Shown piece after piece: positions 43,449 to 54,933 of a stretch of 64,000 nt of DNA. Both the position numbers and the translations under genes were made by a program. The stretch comes from Microcyclospora pomicola. Its lineage: Eukaryota; Ascomycota; Dothideomycetes; Capnodiales. The stretch's first letter is position 1, and each line of letters opens with the position of its first letter. The stretch covers positions 1-64,000 of the forward strand of contig NHNY01000030.1 in NCBI GenBank assembly GCA_002786065.1, written 5' to 3'. The notes under the pieces are model-generated. The model ran no database searches and was not told the DNA's origin. It saw only the letters and a list, made by a program, of their open reading frames with translations.

Positions 43449-45420
43449 ATGGAAAGCTCCAATTCGGAACCTACTGGTAGCAGGTCAACTTCCTCCTTCA
43501 GCATGAGCTCAGCCTGTGACTCCTGCAAACGAAGAAAGATCCGTTGTGACGGTACACAACCCTGCAGCAGGTGTGTGGCCAGCAACGTAGTCTGCACTTT
43601 TGGCAGTGGCGTCGGACGGACCAATGCCGTGGCTTATGTTCGTCACTTGGAGCAGCAAGTGACAGCATTACAGGCCTTGATCGCGCAACAACATGAACCT
43701 CAGACGAGCGTTGGTAGGTATATCAGTATGGCTTTCCGAGTAGGATAGTCGCGCTGCTGATGAGACTGTGCAGATGACGAGAGTGTGCATGTTGAGGCTG
43801 ACAGTAACTCGAATAAGCCCGACCATGACTTCGTGGACACCATGGTCGCATCAGGCGATGGCTTCATCCATACCTCGGGTCCTGGTGCCAGCGAAAACTA
43901 CCATGGTGCATTCTCGGGCCTCAACACGCTCCGGAAAGTGCGAGATCTGTGCTCCGTCATGGTAGGACCAGCAGGAAATCATCAGCCTCAAAGCTGGGCT
44001 GGGCAGTATCTTGCAGCATCATTCGATTGTGCCTCCTTATCTACAGATGAAGGTAACAGGTCTTTCAACTTCGCTTTTCTACCATCAAAGGACAGAACTC
44101 TGCATCTCGTGTACGACTTAGCGTTAGACCAGGCTCTGAGCTGCAAGGAGCTGATCCCGCGCGATGAGCTATCCAGCCATATAGACACATTGTATTCGAA
44201 AGAACCTGAAGTGTACAGCCGTACGGACCGCCAGCAACTTGCTCTTCTGTATGCTCTACTCGCGCTGGGAAGAAGATTCGAGATCGACGATCAAAATGAG
44301 CGAGAACCAGACCAGGAGTCCGACACAATCAGGCTTCAAGGGTCCGTACTCTGTATGACAGCTATCTGTGAAGTGCTTTACTGAATTCTACAGGTTGAGC
44401 TATTTCCATGCGAGCACATCTCTGATCGATTTTACGGATACCAATAACCTAACTTCGATTCGGACGATTGTATGTCTTTCTGTCTACTTGCTGGCATCGT
44501 CCATGCTGTCAAGAACGTACTCTTATATCTGTGTCGCCATTGCGGCATGTCAGAGGATGGGGTTGCACATCTCCAATGCAGCCTTGTTACCTGGTATCTC
44601 AAAGACTGAGCTCACCGAGCGTCGGATCGTCTTCTCTGTTGTCAACATCATGGATACCTACCTATCCAGCACGATAGGAATGCCAAACATACTTCGAGAT
44701 TCTGACTCAGAACAGCTGACAGCACTGCCCGAAAGCGAGCTTGTGGACGGTGGAAGAAGCTTCGTTCAACACAATCCCGCATCGCCTGTGACGAATACTA
44801 TATTGCTGGCCGAAGTCTATCGCATACAAGCACGTATCGTGGAGCACAATTATCCGTTGCGTCAAGTTCCACTTGGACGCAAAGGTACTTTCGAAGTTGA
44901 CACGAAATTTATCCAAGAACGGGAAGCAGAGCTGGAGCGGTGGACTAGCAAATTGCCCGCATTTTCTAACCTGCCTACACCTTTGCAACCTAAACAAACT
45001 CTTTCCCAGCTACTACTCAGGATAAGTAGAGCAGGTGTGCAGATGTCACTATATCGGCCTTTCATCCATCACATTACGAAGAATCCTCAAGACGAAAGTT
45101 TCAGCTATAAAGGCTTTGAGTATGCCTCTGCGTGCATTCGAGCTGCACAGGAAGCAGTTTGGGTCACCGGCGTCATGGAAGAATCTGGCGTGCTACATGA
45201 GGCTCAATGGTTCACAATTTACATGCTTTCAATGGCAGGCAACGTTATGATGCTGTTCGCTCTTACCAACCCGCAAGCGCCTACCATCGAGGAAGTCAAG
45301 ACGTCCGTTCGAAAAGCTCTGTATCTGTTGAAAGGCCTTTCTGATAGAAACATCACGGCTCGTAGGTGTTACGAGTCACTTCTGGCAAGTATCCTACGCA
45401 ATACTCGTATACAGAGCTAA
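43449..45420 (+). CDS. Zn2Cys6 transcription factor, copy B
   Basis: Paralogue of the regulator at 28018-29990. Exons are 43449-43713, 43774-44341 and 44394-45420, giving 619 residues. Cys23, 26, 33, 39, 42 and 49 form CX2CX6CX5CX2CX6C, then a coiled coil (YVRHLEQQVTALQALIAQQ). The fungal-specific domain has DRQQLALLYALLALGRRF, LSYFHAST, VAIAACQRMGLHI, ERRIVFSVVNIMDTYLSSTIG, LYRPFIHHI and YASACIRAAQEAVW. Introns 1 (phase 1) and 2 (phase 2) correspond to those of copy A; copy A has a third. It lies downstream of fusion copy B on the same strand, with 711 bases between. Likely the set B regulator (inference). Confidence 0.88.
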
Positions 45421-45638
45421 TGTTGTCCTAGGCTCTGACAGAGGGCAAGGACAGGAGCATGTCCACTTCTGAAGACGGGAATGAGTCTATGTAAGTTGGG
45501 GAACATCAAGATATGTACTTCGATCCGGTATTGTGGCCTTAATACGGTACATGCGACATCCATCCTCGATCTTAAGACACATCAGCTAGCTATCCCTAAC
45601 TACCTGCATAGGCTGTAGCTCCGACCTCTGCCCATGGC

Positions 45639-46604
45639 TCAAAATGTGGCAGGCATCTGTGAGAGCCGTCCTCCGTCGAGAAGCATCACCATACCATTGA
45701 GGTAGGCACCAGCACGGGAGGTCATGTACAGTATAGTTCCTCGCATATCCTCTGCCATGCCAGTACGTCCGGCAGGAAGGCCCTCGGTACTGAAGCCCGC
45801 GGTAGCACCAATATGGCCCTGCGTCATTTCGCCTGGTAATGACCAATCAGTTACAATGCGGCACTTTTATCATTCATTCAATGACACACTTACTTGGGAA
45901 GATACCCGGGCAAAGAGCATTGAACCGGATGCCGAAGGACCCGAAGTAGGTGGACAGGATCTTTGCCAGGTGAAGAGTCGCGGCCTTGCTTGTCATATAT
46001 GCCACGCCGGTATTGAGCTGACGCATCAACGCAGCGACACTGGCTGTGATCAGCACCGAGCTCTGGATGCCGGCGCGATTGTTAGCCTTGTTGCCGGCAT
46101 CGAGCAACTCGAGGAACGCGATGACCGTGAAGAAGGTCGCGGTGTCGTTCAAAGCGTAAGCACCATTGAACTTCTCTGCATCCCAAGCCCACATATATTC
46201 TTGGATCTGCTTGAGAGATGGATTGGCCGCCAGCTGCTCCATGAGTGGCCCGGTGATGCCAGAGTTGCAGACCAGCAGGTTGATATAGCCTGATTCAGCT
46301 TTCACTTTCTCCGCTGCCGCTGCTAGGGAGTCTTTCGATGTCACGTCACATTGAAGTGGAATGATGTTGCCGAAGGGTGAACTTTTTGCAGCATCTTCAA
46401 GCTTGTCCAGACGTCGCCCGATGATATACACCTTTGCAGCGCCGTTTTCCGCGAGGGCTTTGGCCATCATCAACCCAATGCCTGCGTCATTGTATCAAAT
46501 GAATGTGCTATGTCTACCTTATCTGGAAGGGCCTCACCTGTACCACCGCCCGATATGACAGCGACGAGACCATCAACGCGGAACAAAGTTTCTGTTTCGG
46601 CCAT
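45639..46604 (-). CDS. Short-chain dehydrogenase/reductase (SDR 2)
   Basis: Exons are 46604-46538, 46481-45894 and 45832-45639, giving 282 residues. The cofactor motif SGGGTGIGLMMAKALAENG is completed only by splicing intron 1 (56 nt). VYIIGRRLDKLEDAA and LQCDVTSKDSL suit an NADP-preferring form (Arg-Arg after the second strand). Then CNSGIT replaces NNAG, the catalytic Ser lies in LITASVAAL and YxxxK in YMTSKAA, and CPGIFPSEMT leads to the C-terminal LDGGRLSQMP. This is the classical fungal SDR group related to 3-oxoacyl reductases. It is convergent with Zn2Cys6 copy B, 218 bases away. A CGGAGGTTCGG element lies 332 bases upstream (46936-46946), close to the motif seen before other genes of the region. 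Confidence 0.9.
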
Positions 46605-47882
46605 TTCTGATCAGGTTAATGCTACTATGGTTGAGAAAGTGTCTGAGATGAGGTGACTGCTGGCAAGACGTCGAGCACACATCGTACTCCAACGCCCAAT
46701 ACTCACTCCGATCATATGCTTCGCTTCAGCGGACGGTTTCTTGCCTCGTGCTACCTGACACATCACTTTCTGTGACATGCAAGTTGCTGACAAATTGACC
46801 ATACACTGCTTTGTCATTGTGCCTGCAGATACTTGACCAAGCTTAGAGGTTATCAAGCATAAGAATCGTGGCCTGAGCCGGAGGCCTGCGTGTTGGTCTT
46901 CCTATGAAATTAGACTTTCAGTGAATCTGCGGGCACCGAACCTCCGAGATGCATGCACGGCATCTACCCCAACCTAAGCGGGTCAGCTCACGGCTGCAGC
47001 ATTCCAGTATCTGCGTGGCTTGATTCTAGAGCAAGCTCCCTTTATGCCGTAACCTAAGGTGAGCAGTGAGTGCGACATTCGCCATAAGTGAATGTAAGCG
47101 CTTATAACGTGACCTCCTTGACCTCCTTCAGGACGTTGCACAGCGGACAGGTAAGATCATCATTCTTTGCCTCTATTATGGCGGGCAACATATTCTTCGT
47201 CTTTGTTCTCTCAATCACTTTAGCATGATAAAGTATGGTAGATGCATCGTCCAGCTAGTGTAGAGCTATAGCTTGGTGGCAGTCCCTTGTCTGCGACATA
47301 ATCGAATACAGCATTTTTCAACACTCTTTCGCGCTATATACTCGAAATGTGAACGACGGTCTGCAAACAAGAACATCTATGCGATCGATCAGGACATATG
47401 CTGGCGCAGTCATACGAGCTTTGCACTCTGCTCTTGGCTAAGGCGCCGCGAGACGGAAGAGTGGAGAGTGCCATAGAATACCTCATGCTCCAACATACCT
47501 TGCCTACCCCACCCAAGGTTGTTGTAGGAGAGTGGAAGGACTTAATGCGAGACGAAAACCATTGTAAGATGTATGCCATCCGCAAGAGATAGCATCATGT
47601 AGCCTTCTACCTTAGGTACAGGTAGAGTTCATAGGGAGACAATTCTACTCTTAGCGCCATTTCGATGTTAGTGCATCCTACCTTACAATAATTTCGTCCT
47701 ATACGAAGCATTTGGAAATGTCACATCACCTCGTCGCAGGTCTTGAAATACTGCTTCTCTAGAGATCAAACATTAGGTATCTTTCGCATGTGCTGGTAGT
47801 CTCCGAAGAATAATCTGGAACCGTTCTTACAACGAAGCAGCAAATCCACCATAGACTCTGGCCAAATTCTCCCATCACCGGC
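46605..47882. other. Divergent intergenic, no gene called
   Basis: 1.28 kb between SDR 2 and the METTL25-like gene. An overlapping pair of short frames at 47334-47592 (64 and 83 residues) has no motif. CGGAGGTTCGG is on the minus strand at 46936-46946. Confidence 0.45.
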
Positions 47883-49685
47883 ATGGGTCCGGATAGCCCA
47901 CTTCCGCATTCTTCTACCTTTGCAGACGTAGATGAATACATAGACTCACTACTGGATTTTGTGAGCAATGACGAGCTCCTACGGACCCTCTGTGGCGGCG
48001 TCCACGTCTTGGATTTCTTCACCAGTGAACCGGACCTCTACACGCAAATCCTGCCGGAAGCATGGCGGACTTTCTTTGCACAGCACGAGATCATGGATCT
48101 ACTGGATCTCATGATGAGGGAAGATCTGACGCAGTTCTCCAATGATAAGACGGATCCCGTCGCGCAAGATACTTGGAGAGGTGGTCCGGTCCCGCCAAAG
48201 GATCTGGTGGACTACCTCGCCAATATCCAACGACACAGCTTGTCCCGCAAGCCAGCAGGGTCACAATGTGCCCGGAACCGAGCGATGAAACCTACGCAAA
48301 AGATGGCTCACCATGTAGCCGTGGGCATGAGTGTGAAGAAAGTGCATGAGGTTGGGTTATTCGCGCACTATCTGAATCAGCTTACGGAAGACATCGCCGC
48401 CTCAAACGAGACCAGCACGCCAGAACGCATCACTCATCTCGTTGATTTTGGCTCCGGACAGAACTATCTCGGTCGTGCTCTCGCTAGCGAGCCGTATAAT
48501 CAACGGATCGTGGCGGTCGAGAGCAAGAGCCATAACGCCGAGCGGGCGCGAGTGTTCGATGTCATGGCCAAGCTCGCGGAGAAGAAGGTCGTCCTGCGCA
48601 ACAAGAAGGCATGGCGCGCTGCTCTTGAAAGCATGGAAGTTTCCAATGATCCGTCCACAGCGACATCAGGGCAGACTGAGATCTCATGCGATCGAACATC
48701 AAATACTAATCCCGGCACCCCTGAGCACGGCTCCGTCGAGCTCCCCGCTCAAGGCAAAGGCCGCATCCAATACATCGACCACCGCATCGAATCCGGCGAC
48801 CTGACCGAAGTCATCGCACGCATCGACCATTCAACCCCGCCCAACCTCCTCGTCATGTCTCTCCACTCGTGCGGCAACCTCGTGCACCACGGCCTGCGCG
48901 CTCTCCTCCTCAACCCGCGCGTCCGCGCCGTCGCCATGGTCGGCTGCTGCTACAACCTGCTGACCGAGCGCCTGAGCCCGGCGACCTACAAACTGCCCTC
49001 CCTCCGCCCTGCCGCGCACCCCCGGCTCGCCCGCGAAGCCACCGCCCACGACCCCCACGGCTTCCCCATGTCCGCCCGGCTCTGCGCGGCGCCCAAATCG
49101 CTGCATCTCAACATCACCGCGCGCATGATGGCCGTGCAGGCGCCGCAGAACTGGGGCGCGGCCGACAGCGCGGCCTTCTTCACGCGGCACTTCTTCCGCG
49201 CGCTGCTGCAGCGCATCTTCCTGGATCTCGGCGTGGTGGGCCCGCCGTCGCCGGCAGAGCTCGCGGCCGGCGGCGGCGGCAGTCCCGCGGGGCATTCGAG
49301 CGGCGGGACGCCGATCGTCATCGGATCGCTGCGCAAGGCGTGCTATGCGGACTTTCCGAGCTATGTGCGTGGGGCGCTGGAGAAGCTGACGGACGAGGGG
49401 CAGGCGAACGCGGCGTGGTTCCGGGAGAAGATGGCGGGGCTGACGGAGGAGGAGATCGCGGGGTACGCGGCGCGGTATGCGGAGCGGAAGAAGGAGTTGA
49501 GCGTGGTGTGGAGCCTGATGGCGGTCAGTGCCGGGGTGGTGGAGGCGGTGATCGTGGTAGATCGGTATCTGTGGCTGAGGGAGCAGGGGGAGGTGGTGGA
49601 GCAGGCGTGGGTCGAGCCGGTGTTTGAGTACGGGCTCAGTCCGCGGAATCTGGTCGTGGTTGGCGTGAAGAAAATGAAGGCATGA
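47883..49685 (+). CDS. METTL25/RRNAD1-like methyltransferase-domain protein
   Basis: Single-exon protein of 600 residues from ATG 47883. The SAM-binding motif HLVDFGSGQNYLGRAL (about 182-197) is followed by VAVESKSHNAERA, and the later NLLVMSLHSCGNLVHHGLRA and AMVGCCYNLLTERL are signatures I associate with the METTL25/RRNAD1 (Methyltransf_32) family. The N-terminal ~140 residues form the helical cap (VDEYIDSLLDFVSNDELL). The 3' half from about 48780 is strikingly GC-rich compared with neighbouring genes, giving long shadow frames. The substrate is unproven for the family. It stands outside the catabolic region, probably housekeeping. Confidence 0.88.
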   Translation: MGPDSPLPHSSTFADVDEYIDSLLDFVSNDELLRTLCGGVHVLDFFTSEPDLYTQILPEAWRTFFAQHEIMDLLDLMMREDLTQFSNDKTDPVAQDTWRGGPVPPKDLVDYLANIQRHSLSRKPAGSQCARNRAMKPTQKMAHHVAVGMSVKKVHEVGLFAHYLNQLTEDIAASNETSTPERITHLVDFGSGQNYLGRALASEPYNQRIVAVESKSHNAERARVFDVMAKLAEKKVVLRNKKAWRAALESMEVSNDPSTATSGQTEISCDRTSNTNPGTPEHGSVELPAQGKGRIQYIDHRIESGDLTEVIARIDHSTPPNLLVMSLHSCGNLVHHGLRALLLNPRVRAVAMVGCCYNLLTERLSPATYKLPSLRPAAHPRLAREATAHDPHGFPMSARLCAAPKSLHLNITARMMAVQAPQNWGAADSAAFFTRHFFRALLQRIFLDLGVVGPPSPAELAAGGGGSPAGHSSGGTPIVIGSLRKACYADFPSYVRGALEKLTDEGQANAAWFREKMAGLTEEEIAGYAARYAERKKELSVVWSLMAVSAGVVEAVIVVDRYLWLREQGEVVEQAWVEPVFEYGLSPRNLVVVGVKKMKA

Positions 49686-49777
49686 TTAGGTGGCTACGCG
49701 GTGTATGAGGGGAACGGAGCGGACGAAAGACATGTTTCCAAGACATTATGCATTAATGAGGTAGATCCTCGGTTCAT

Positions 49778-52068
49778 CTATAGTATGATACATGCGAGCA
49801 GCAATGCGCTGATCGTCAATGCGCACAGCGGGACAGTGTTTTGTATCATGCCACCGCCTGTGATAGTTGATGTAGACTGTGATGTTGCACTGCTGGCCGA
49901 CGTCCCACCCGAAGATGATGCTGTACTGCTCCCGCCATCTCCACTTTGCGTGCTTTGCGTTTGCGTGCTTTGCGTTTGCGTGCTTTGCATTCGCGTGCTC
50001 TGCGTTTCCGTGCTCTGCGTTTCCGTGCTCTGAGTTTGCGTGCTTTGCATTGACGTGCTTTGCGTCTGCGCTTCATTCGCAGGAGCAATGGTAGTCGCCC
50101 AGCCCAGGACTAGACCGTTGGAGCCAGCACTCGCCACGTAGCCGTCAGTGAGGGTCTCTGCCGTGCCGCCAGGGGTCAATGTGCCAGATGCAATGTTGAC
50201 CACATTATTTGACCCTGATTGCACCGCTGTGACTGTGATCTGTTCATAGGTTATGACCGTAGTTCCAGCAGAGTCTGCAGCATGAGACAAGGCAATGCTG
50301 CTCTGCTGGCTAATGACGACACCTTGAGACCCGTAAGTGGCGACCATACCATCGGTTAGAGTCTGGGCTGGGCCGTTCATGAATACTGAAGCGCTGCCGA
50401 CCTCCGCGACTAGGCCACTAGCAGAGATGTAGAGCGACTGGCTGCCATGGCTGAAGTGATCGGACCACCCCTTGCCGCCCCCGGCATTGTCAGGTAGAGC
50501 CGTAGCGGTCGAAGTCGAAGTGGTCGCACCACCATCGGTTTGGTCAGGTAGAGCCGTAGCGGTCGAAGTTGGGGCGGTCGGGCCGCCACCAGCACTGTCG
50601 GGTAGGGCTGTTGCGGTCGAGGTCGAAGTGGTCGCGCCGTCGCCGGCATGGTCAGGGAGAGCCGTAGCGGTCGAAATTGGAGTGGTGACACCCCAGCCAG
50701 GCGAAGGAGAAGAGGCCGCAGATGGCGTAGCTCCTCCCGGCAAAGTGATGGGAGCGACCGACTCGCGGGTGGTGAGGGCCAATGGCGGATCTGCAAGCTT
50801 GGATCAGCAAGGTTCATCTTCGTCATCACAATACCTCAGAGCTTACCATAGAGTCCACCGTACCACAACTGACAGTCTGCGAAATCTGGACTGAGGTCCT
50901 TGATCTGCGGGGGGATAGCTAATTGTGGTGTATAGTCGTTTTCATAGATCACTCCGCATCGATAATCGCCATACCCGGCCGTGCACATGGCCTGTCCGTT
51001 CCAGGCCGACCACGGAATCGGCTGGTTGAAGTCCGCGTATGAAACTGGAAACCCGGTTTGTGTGGCGGTCGTCCAAAAATATTGGAAGTGGTCTTGAGAG
51101 TAGCGCAAGCTGAGCACAGATTCCGACGGCATGGCGAGGATAACGTCGTGGATGACGGAGCCCTTGGTGGCCGAGCAGCGATCTTCGGCGTAGACGGTGG
51201 AGATTGAGATGTAGGCGGTGCCGCTGGTGAATGTATGGCCTCCTACGACCGCCGTCTGCTGTCCTTCGTGTGCCGCAGTTTTCCCGCTGTAAGAAGGGCC
51301 GGCATATGCTTCGATCACCGCATCTGGGCCGTACCAAGTCAGGCTGGCGGTGGGCGTGGTAGCACACATATCGCGGGACACTGTGGTAGGGACCGGGAAG
51401 TAGACCAATTCCACTCCAACCCCGAACATGGTACACGCACCACAGCCAGTGAAGGCCGACTCCTCAGACGCGATATATGAGGCTTCTTTTGCACCCACGC
51501 ACGACGGAGATTGCAGCACCATGGCCGTAGTCGTCGGTAGGCCTGAGGTACTATCCACCTTGTCTTGCCGGGACTTTGGCGAAGCCACGGCAGCACTGTA
51601 CGAAGCGGACAAAGCATCGCAGTCAGATGGGTTGACATAGCAGGACGGCGACGGACTGGGGTATGCGTAGAAATACGTGTCAGTATATGTAGATGCTGTA
51701 GGTGCTGAGGACGACACGGTGGTGATGTTGGAAGTCAGAGCGATCGCGGGCGAGTAAGTGACTCGCGCATAGCCATCGCAGAGCGTCGTGGCGTTTTCGT
51801 AAAAAGTGACTTGGCTAGGAGATGGTCCTCCGAGCACATATGTGTAAGTTGTTTCCGTCGCATGGGCCTTCGACCACGAGTCATAAGCAGAGAAATATGA
51901 AGAACTAGCCGATAGGCATTGGCTGGCATAGCTTAAGCCACTTCCTGTGCTTGCGGGCAAGCCACTGCTGTTGCTGAGAAAAGTCCCGTTGAGGGCTGTG
52001 GATGGAGGGATGACCGCCGCGAAGATCAGAAGCAGAATGCTCGGAGGGAGCTGCATAACCTTCATCAT
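49778..52068 (-). CDS. Secreted Ser/Thr-rich repeat protein, probable GPI-anchored wall protein
   Basis: Exons are 52068-50847 and 50790-49778, giving 744 residues. N-terminal MMKVMQLPPSILLLIFAAVI ending in PSTA is a signal peptide. The first ~400 residues are Cys-containing and rich in Ser, Thr and Tyr, with several N-glycosylation sequons. After the intron come four copies of an 18-residue unit (TSTATALPD plus a Gly-rich spacer), a beta-rich middle (TLTDGMVATYGSQGVV, TLTDGYVASAGSNGLV), then about eight short QSTQT/QSTET units and a hydrophobic C-terminus (TVPLCALTISALLLACIIL) with no charged tail, as in GPI signals. Likely cell-surface (inference). Repeats may vary in number between strains. 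The family is not recognised; no catalytic residues seen. Confidence 0.8.
49949..50068. repeat. 15-bp minisatellite, about 8 units, in coding sequence
   Basis: Units near cgtgctttgcgtttg repeat in frame and encode QSTQT, QSTET or similar on the minus strand, inside the wall-protein gene. Imperfect copies differ by one to three bases. Confidence 0.85.
50489..50704. repeat. 54-bp minisatellite, four units, in coding sequence
   Basis: Four tandem units of 54 bases starting gtcaggtagagcc (last one diverged), each encoding 18 residues around TSTATALPD on the minus strand, inside the wall-protein gene. The multiple-of-three length preserves the frame. Confidence 0.85.
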
Positions 52069-54933
52069 GGCGAGCGTAGGGTGAGGACTCTGGCCACAAT
52101 CCGTGCTGTAGAAGTCCGGTCGATCCAGTTCCTGGGCAATTGGAGCGTGAGGTGTTTTTAGTCTGGTCTTCAGGTCTCCCGGTCGAATTTAGTGTTGCTC
52201 GCGTGTCTCTCTTGAAACCTTCCACGACGCAGTAGATTCAACCACATTGGCCATTACGAAACATCATGCATATGCGTGAGCGTCTGATCAAGGAGAAGAA
52301 AACGCCGCCGCAAGTGAAGTGCAGTCGAAATCCAGGCCGACGGCCAAGCGTTGCGGATGCTACAGTAGAAGCTCTAGTGCCAAACATTCCACGGTAGAAA
52401 CCTGTGGTAGCGCATCTCGCCTCCCGACTTGTTGATCACTTTCGTCATGCCGCTATTTGCAGCTCCGTGCGTCTCGTATCGGAAGATAAGTGCATTGTTA
52501 TTATGATCTTGGCCGGCATGGGTGGTTACGTCGGGTTCCAATAATCTTCCCGTGCACCGCGCCCAGCAAGATCATGCAGAGTGAAGTTCGGACGCAGTAG
52601 AACTATGGATCCTGGCGGCGCAAGCTCGGCATACGCAGGATTTGCCGCGTTCTCCAGACACACGCGCTTTCATGTCGCACTTAGCCGACGTAGGATTCTG
52701 GTGTTGTAGCTCCCTACCACATCGGCGTGACCGAGATACTCTGCGCATACTGTTCTTTTTCTCGAGGCTCATGTATTGGAAACAAATGCAGACGCTGTTT
52801 GGAATTGGAGCGAAGCACTCAATTGGAGGTACGCTGTGCTAAGAGTGCCCGCGAACTGGATGATGCCTTCCTGGCAAGCAAAGAAAAGGTTTGGTCTTCA
52901 TCGCCGCCCATCACTTCATACACTCATTGAACGGCTCTTCGCACGTATTACAAAGCATGCGTATAGAGTATTGGTATCTAGTCCACGCATGTTTGCCGCA
53001 GTGTTTGGTGCTCAGGTAAGGCAGTAACAGAGACAATCTGGTTGCAAACGTCGTGTGCTCTAATCAGGCACCTGTGGACTATCCACACATCTCGTTCTGC
53101 CATCTCATCTCCTGTGAAATCTGCGCTCATCAGCCAGTTGATGATTGCACTTGGAACGAGTACGTGAACGACGCGGACACTGCCGAGGTCACTGACTCGC
53201 CTTCGGTTCTCTAGAATGCCTGGGACTTGTAAAGGCTATCTTCATTTCAAAGCTCGCAGGTTCCAAAATCATCTGCTGGATTGCATGGATCGCAACGAAT
53301 GGAATCGGCAACAACACAAACGGACCAAGTGTTCCAGCTTCAATGAAAGCCACGAGACTACGGACTCTATGCTGTACAGAGATAGTTGCCAATCGTTAAA
53401 TTGAATGCCACCTCATCGCGAAGGCCTAGTCGCGTGGGTAGACGATGTCTGGCGCAGTTATCTCGCAAAATCATGCCCATGGGCTAGTAGACACAACGAG
53501 GGTCAAATACGACGGGAGCCAGGGTTGTTTTGATTCTTTGAAGAGAGGACCTACTTTTCGGTGCGATGGTGCCGTGGTCGCTTTCTATGGCCTTCCCTTT
53601 CCAACACGGTGGATGTCGACAGATCCCGAGTCCTATGGCGAAACAGTAAAGACGGGTATAAAACCAGTACGTCTTTCGCAAACGAGGTGACATATCATCT
53701 CATCTGCTGAGATGGGCTAAATGGATAAAGAGGCGAAGAGCTGACATCAACGAGGTTACGTTCCCGAATTTCGACCTTTGAATGGTTTGTTATGGTCCCG
53801 ATCAAAAAGATCTACGCGATTCTGCATATGTTTCGCATGCGAGAGTCACAAGAACATGATGACAGAATCATGGGCGGCACGCTGTGTCCGCCTGGCCCAT
53901 GTCATCATGGTAACGTCAACATACATACAGAAAATGCAACAAGCACTGCTATTGTAGGCTAAAGACAAGCTGGCTCAATGTCCTGACATAGCGTTAGTGG
54001 ATGAGAACGCCAAGCTGCATATGATATAAACCGGCACATGAACGTCCTGCTCAGAAAGTGCCTGTTGACCTCACATCCAGCCAGCGAGACATGTCTGCGG
54101 CTGGACGAGCTCGGATTACCAGATATGATATCTGCTGATCATCCTGGACGGTGCACAGCCAAGAAGAGGTATCGAGTAAGTCCGCTTACCGAGTTGACGG
54201 CGCCAAAGGATCCTCGTTCTCAGATACTGGTAGTACGAACAGCGAGCACTACGAGTATGGCCACGAGTGATTGCGAACAAGCATATCCCTCAAGAGTGAA
54301 TGTCGAAAGCTTTAGGTCGTCATCGAGTCATGGGCGCTGTCCGCAGAACGGACTACCCTCACAACGACGGTTTTAGAAGTGTCTGTCAATCTCGACGCAC
54401 ATTCATCGGAGTCGCCATCTCGTAGGAGTATTTGGTAAGATGACGATGATTTGAGTTGGTGGTCTTGATGAGAGAAGAAGAAGAAGAAGAAGGAGGAGAA
54501 CTGAAGTCGGTGGTTGGAAAGCTTTTCGCCGTGGTGGCGCTCGGACTGGAGAAGGGCAAGTCACGCTCGACATTCTTGCTCCACGCCTTGGCGGGCCGCG
54601 CTGCTGTCCTCACGCGAGAGCTTATTAAAGATTTGGAGCAGTTAATAGCATTGACGACAACATCCTCAACCCAACCCACATTCACCATCACATCTTCTTA
54701 TTCCACCACATCTTCTGCGCTCTCGCTCTACTCACTTAGCGTTGCCTCGTTGTATATCTACTGCTCTCATTACTTCTGTGATATCACACACAATCGATCA
54801 CTGCGCAATCGACCTGCTCGGCGCTCCACCACCCCGCGACGAACGAGATCCTTCTCTGCTGTAGGTGTGTCTCTTCTGCGACCCAAAGACCCGAGTTTGC
54901 TCTCGTGTGGTGTCTCCACCTCGATCGCTGCCA
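52069..54933. other. 2.9 kb gene-empty stretch
   Basis: Largest gap in the window. Only short frames on both strands, none with motifs, coherent splicing or homology I recognise. The wall-protein promoter is at the left end and a CT-rich eIF4E leader at the right end. I cannot see terminal repeats or transposase fragments. Confidence 0.45.
54474..54492. repeat. GAA microsatellite
   Basis: About six GAA units upstream of the eIF4E-like gene; simple-sequence repeat with no assigned role. Confidence 0.7.

Noticed and set aside
47334-47592. Overlapping small frames of 64 and 83 residues
   Set aside because: No motif, no splice partner, mutually overlapping on opposite strands in a promoter-type interval.
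48869-49627. 252-residue Arg/Pro/Gly-rich plus-strand frame
   Set aside because: Shadow of the METTL25-like gene caused by very high third-position GC.
49949-50704. CRISPR-like repeat array
   Set aside because: Units are contiguous, imperfect, multiples of three and encode peptide repeats; no spacers and a eukaryotic context.
52069-54933. Decayed transposon in the large gap
   Set aside because: No terminal repeats, target duplications or transposase/reverse-transcriptase motifs could be recognised by eye.
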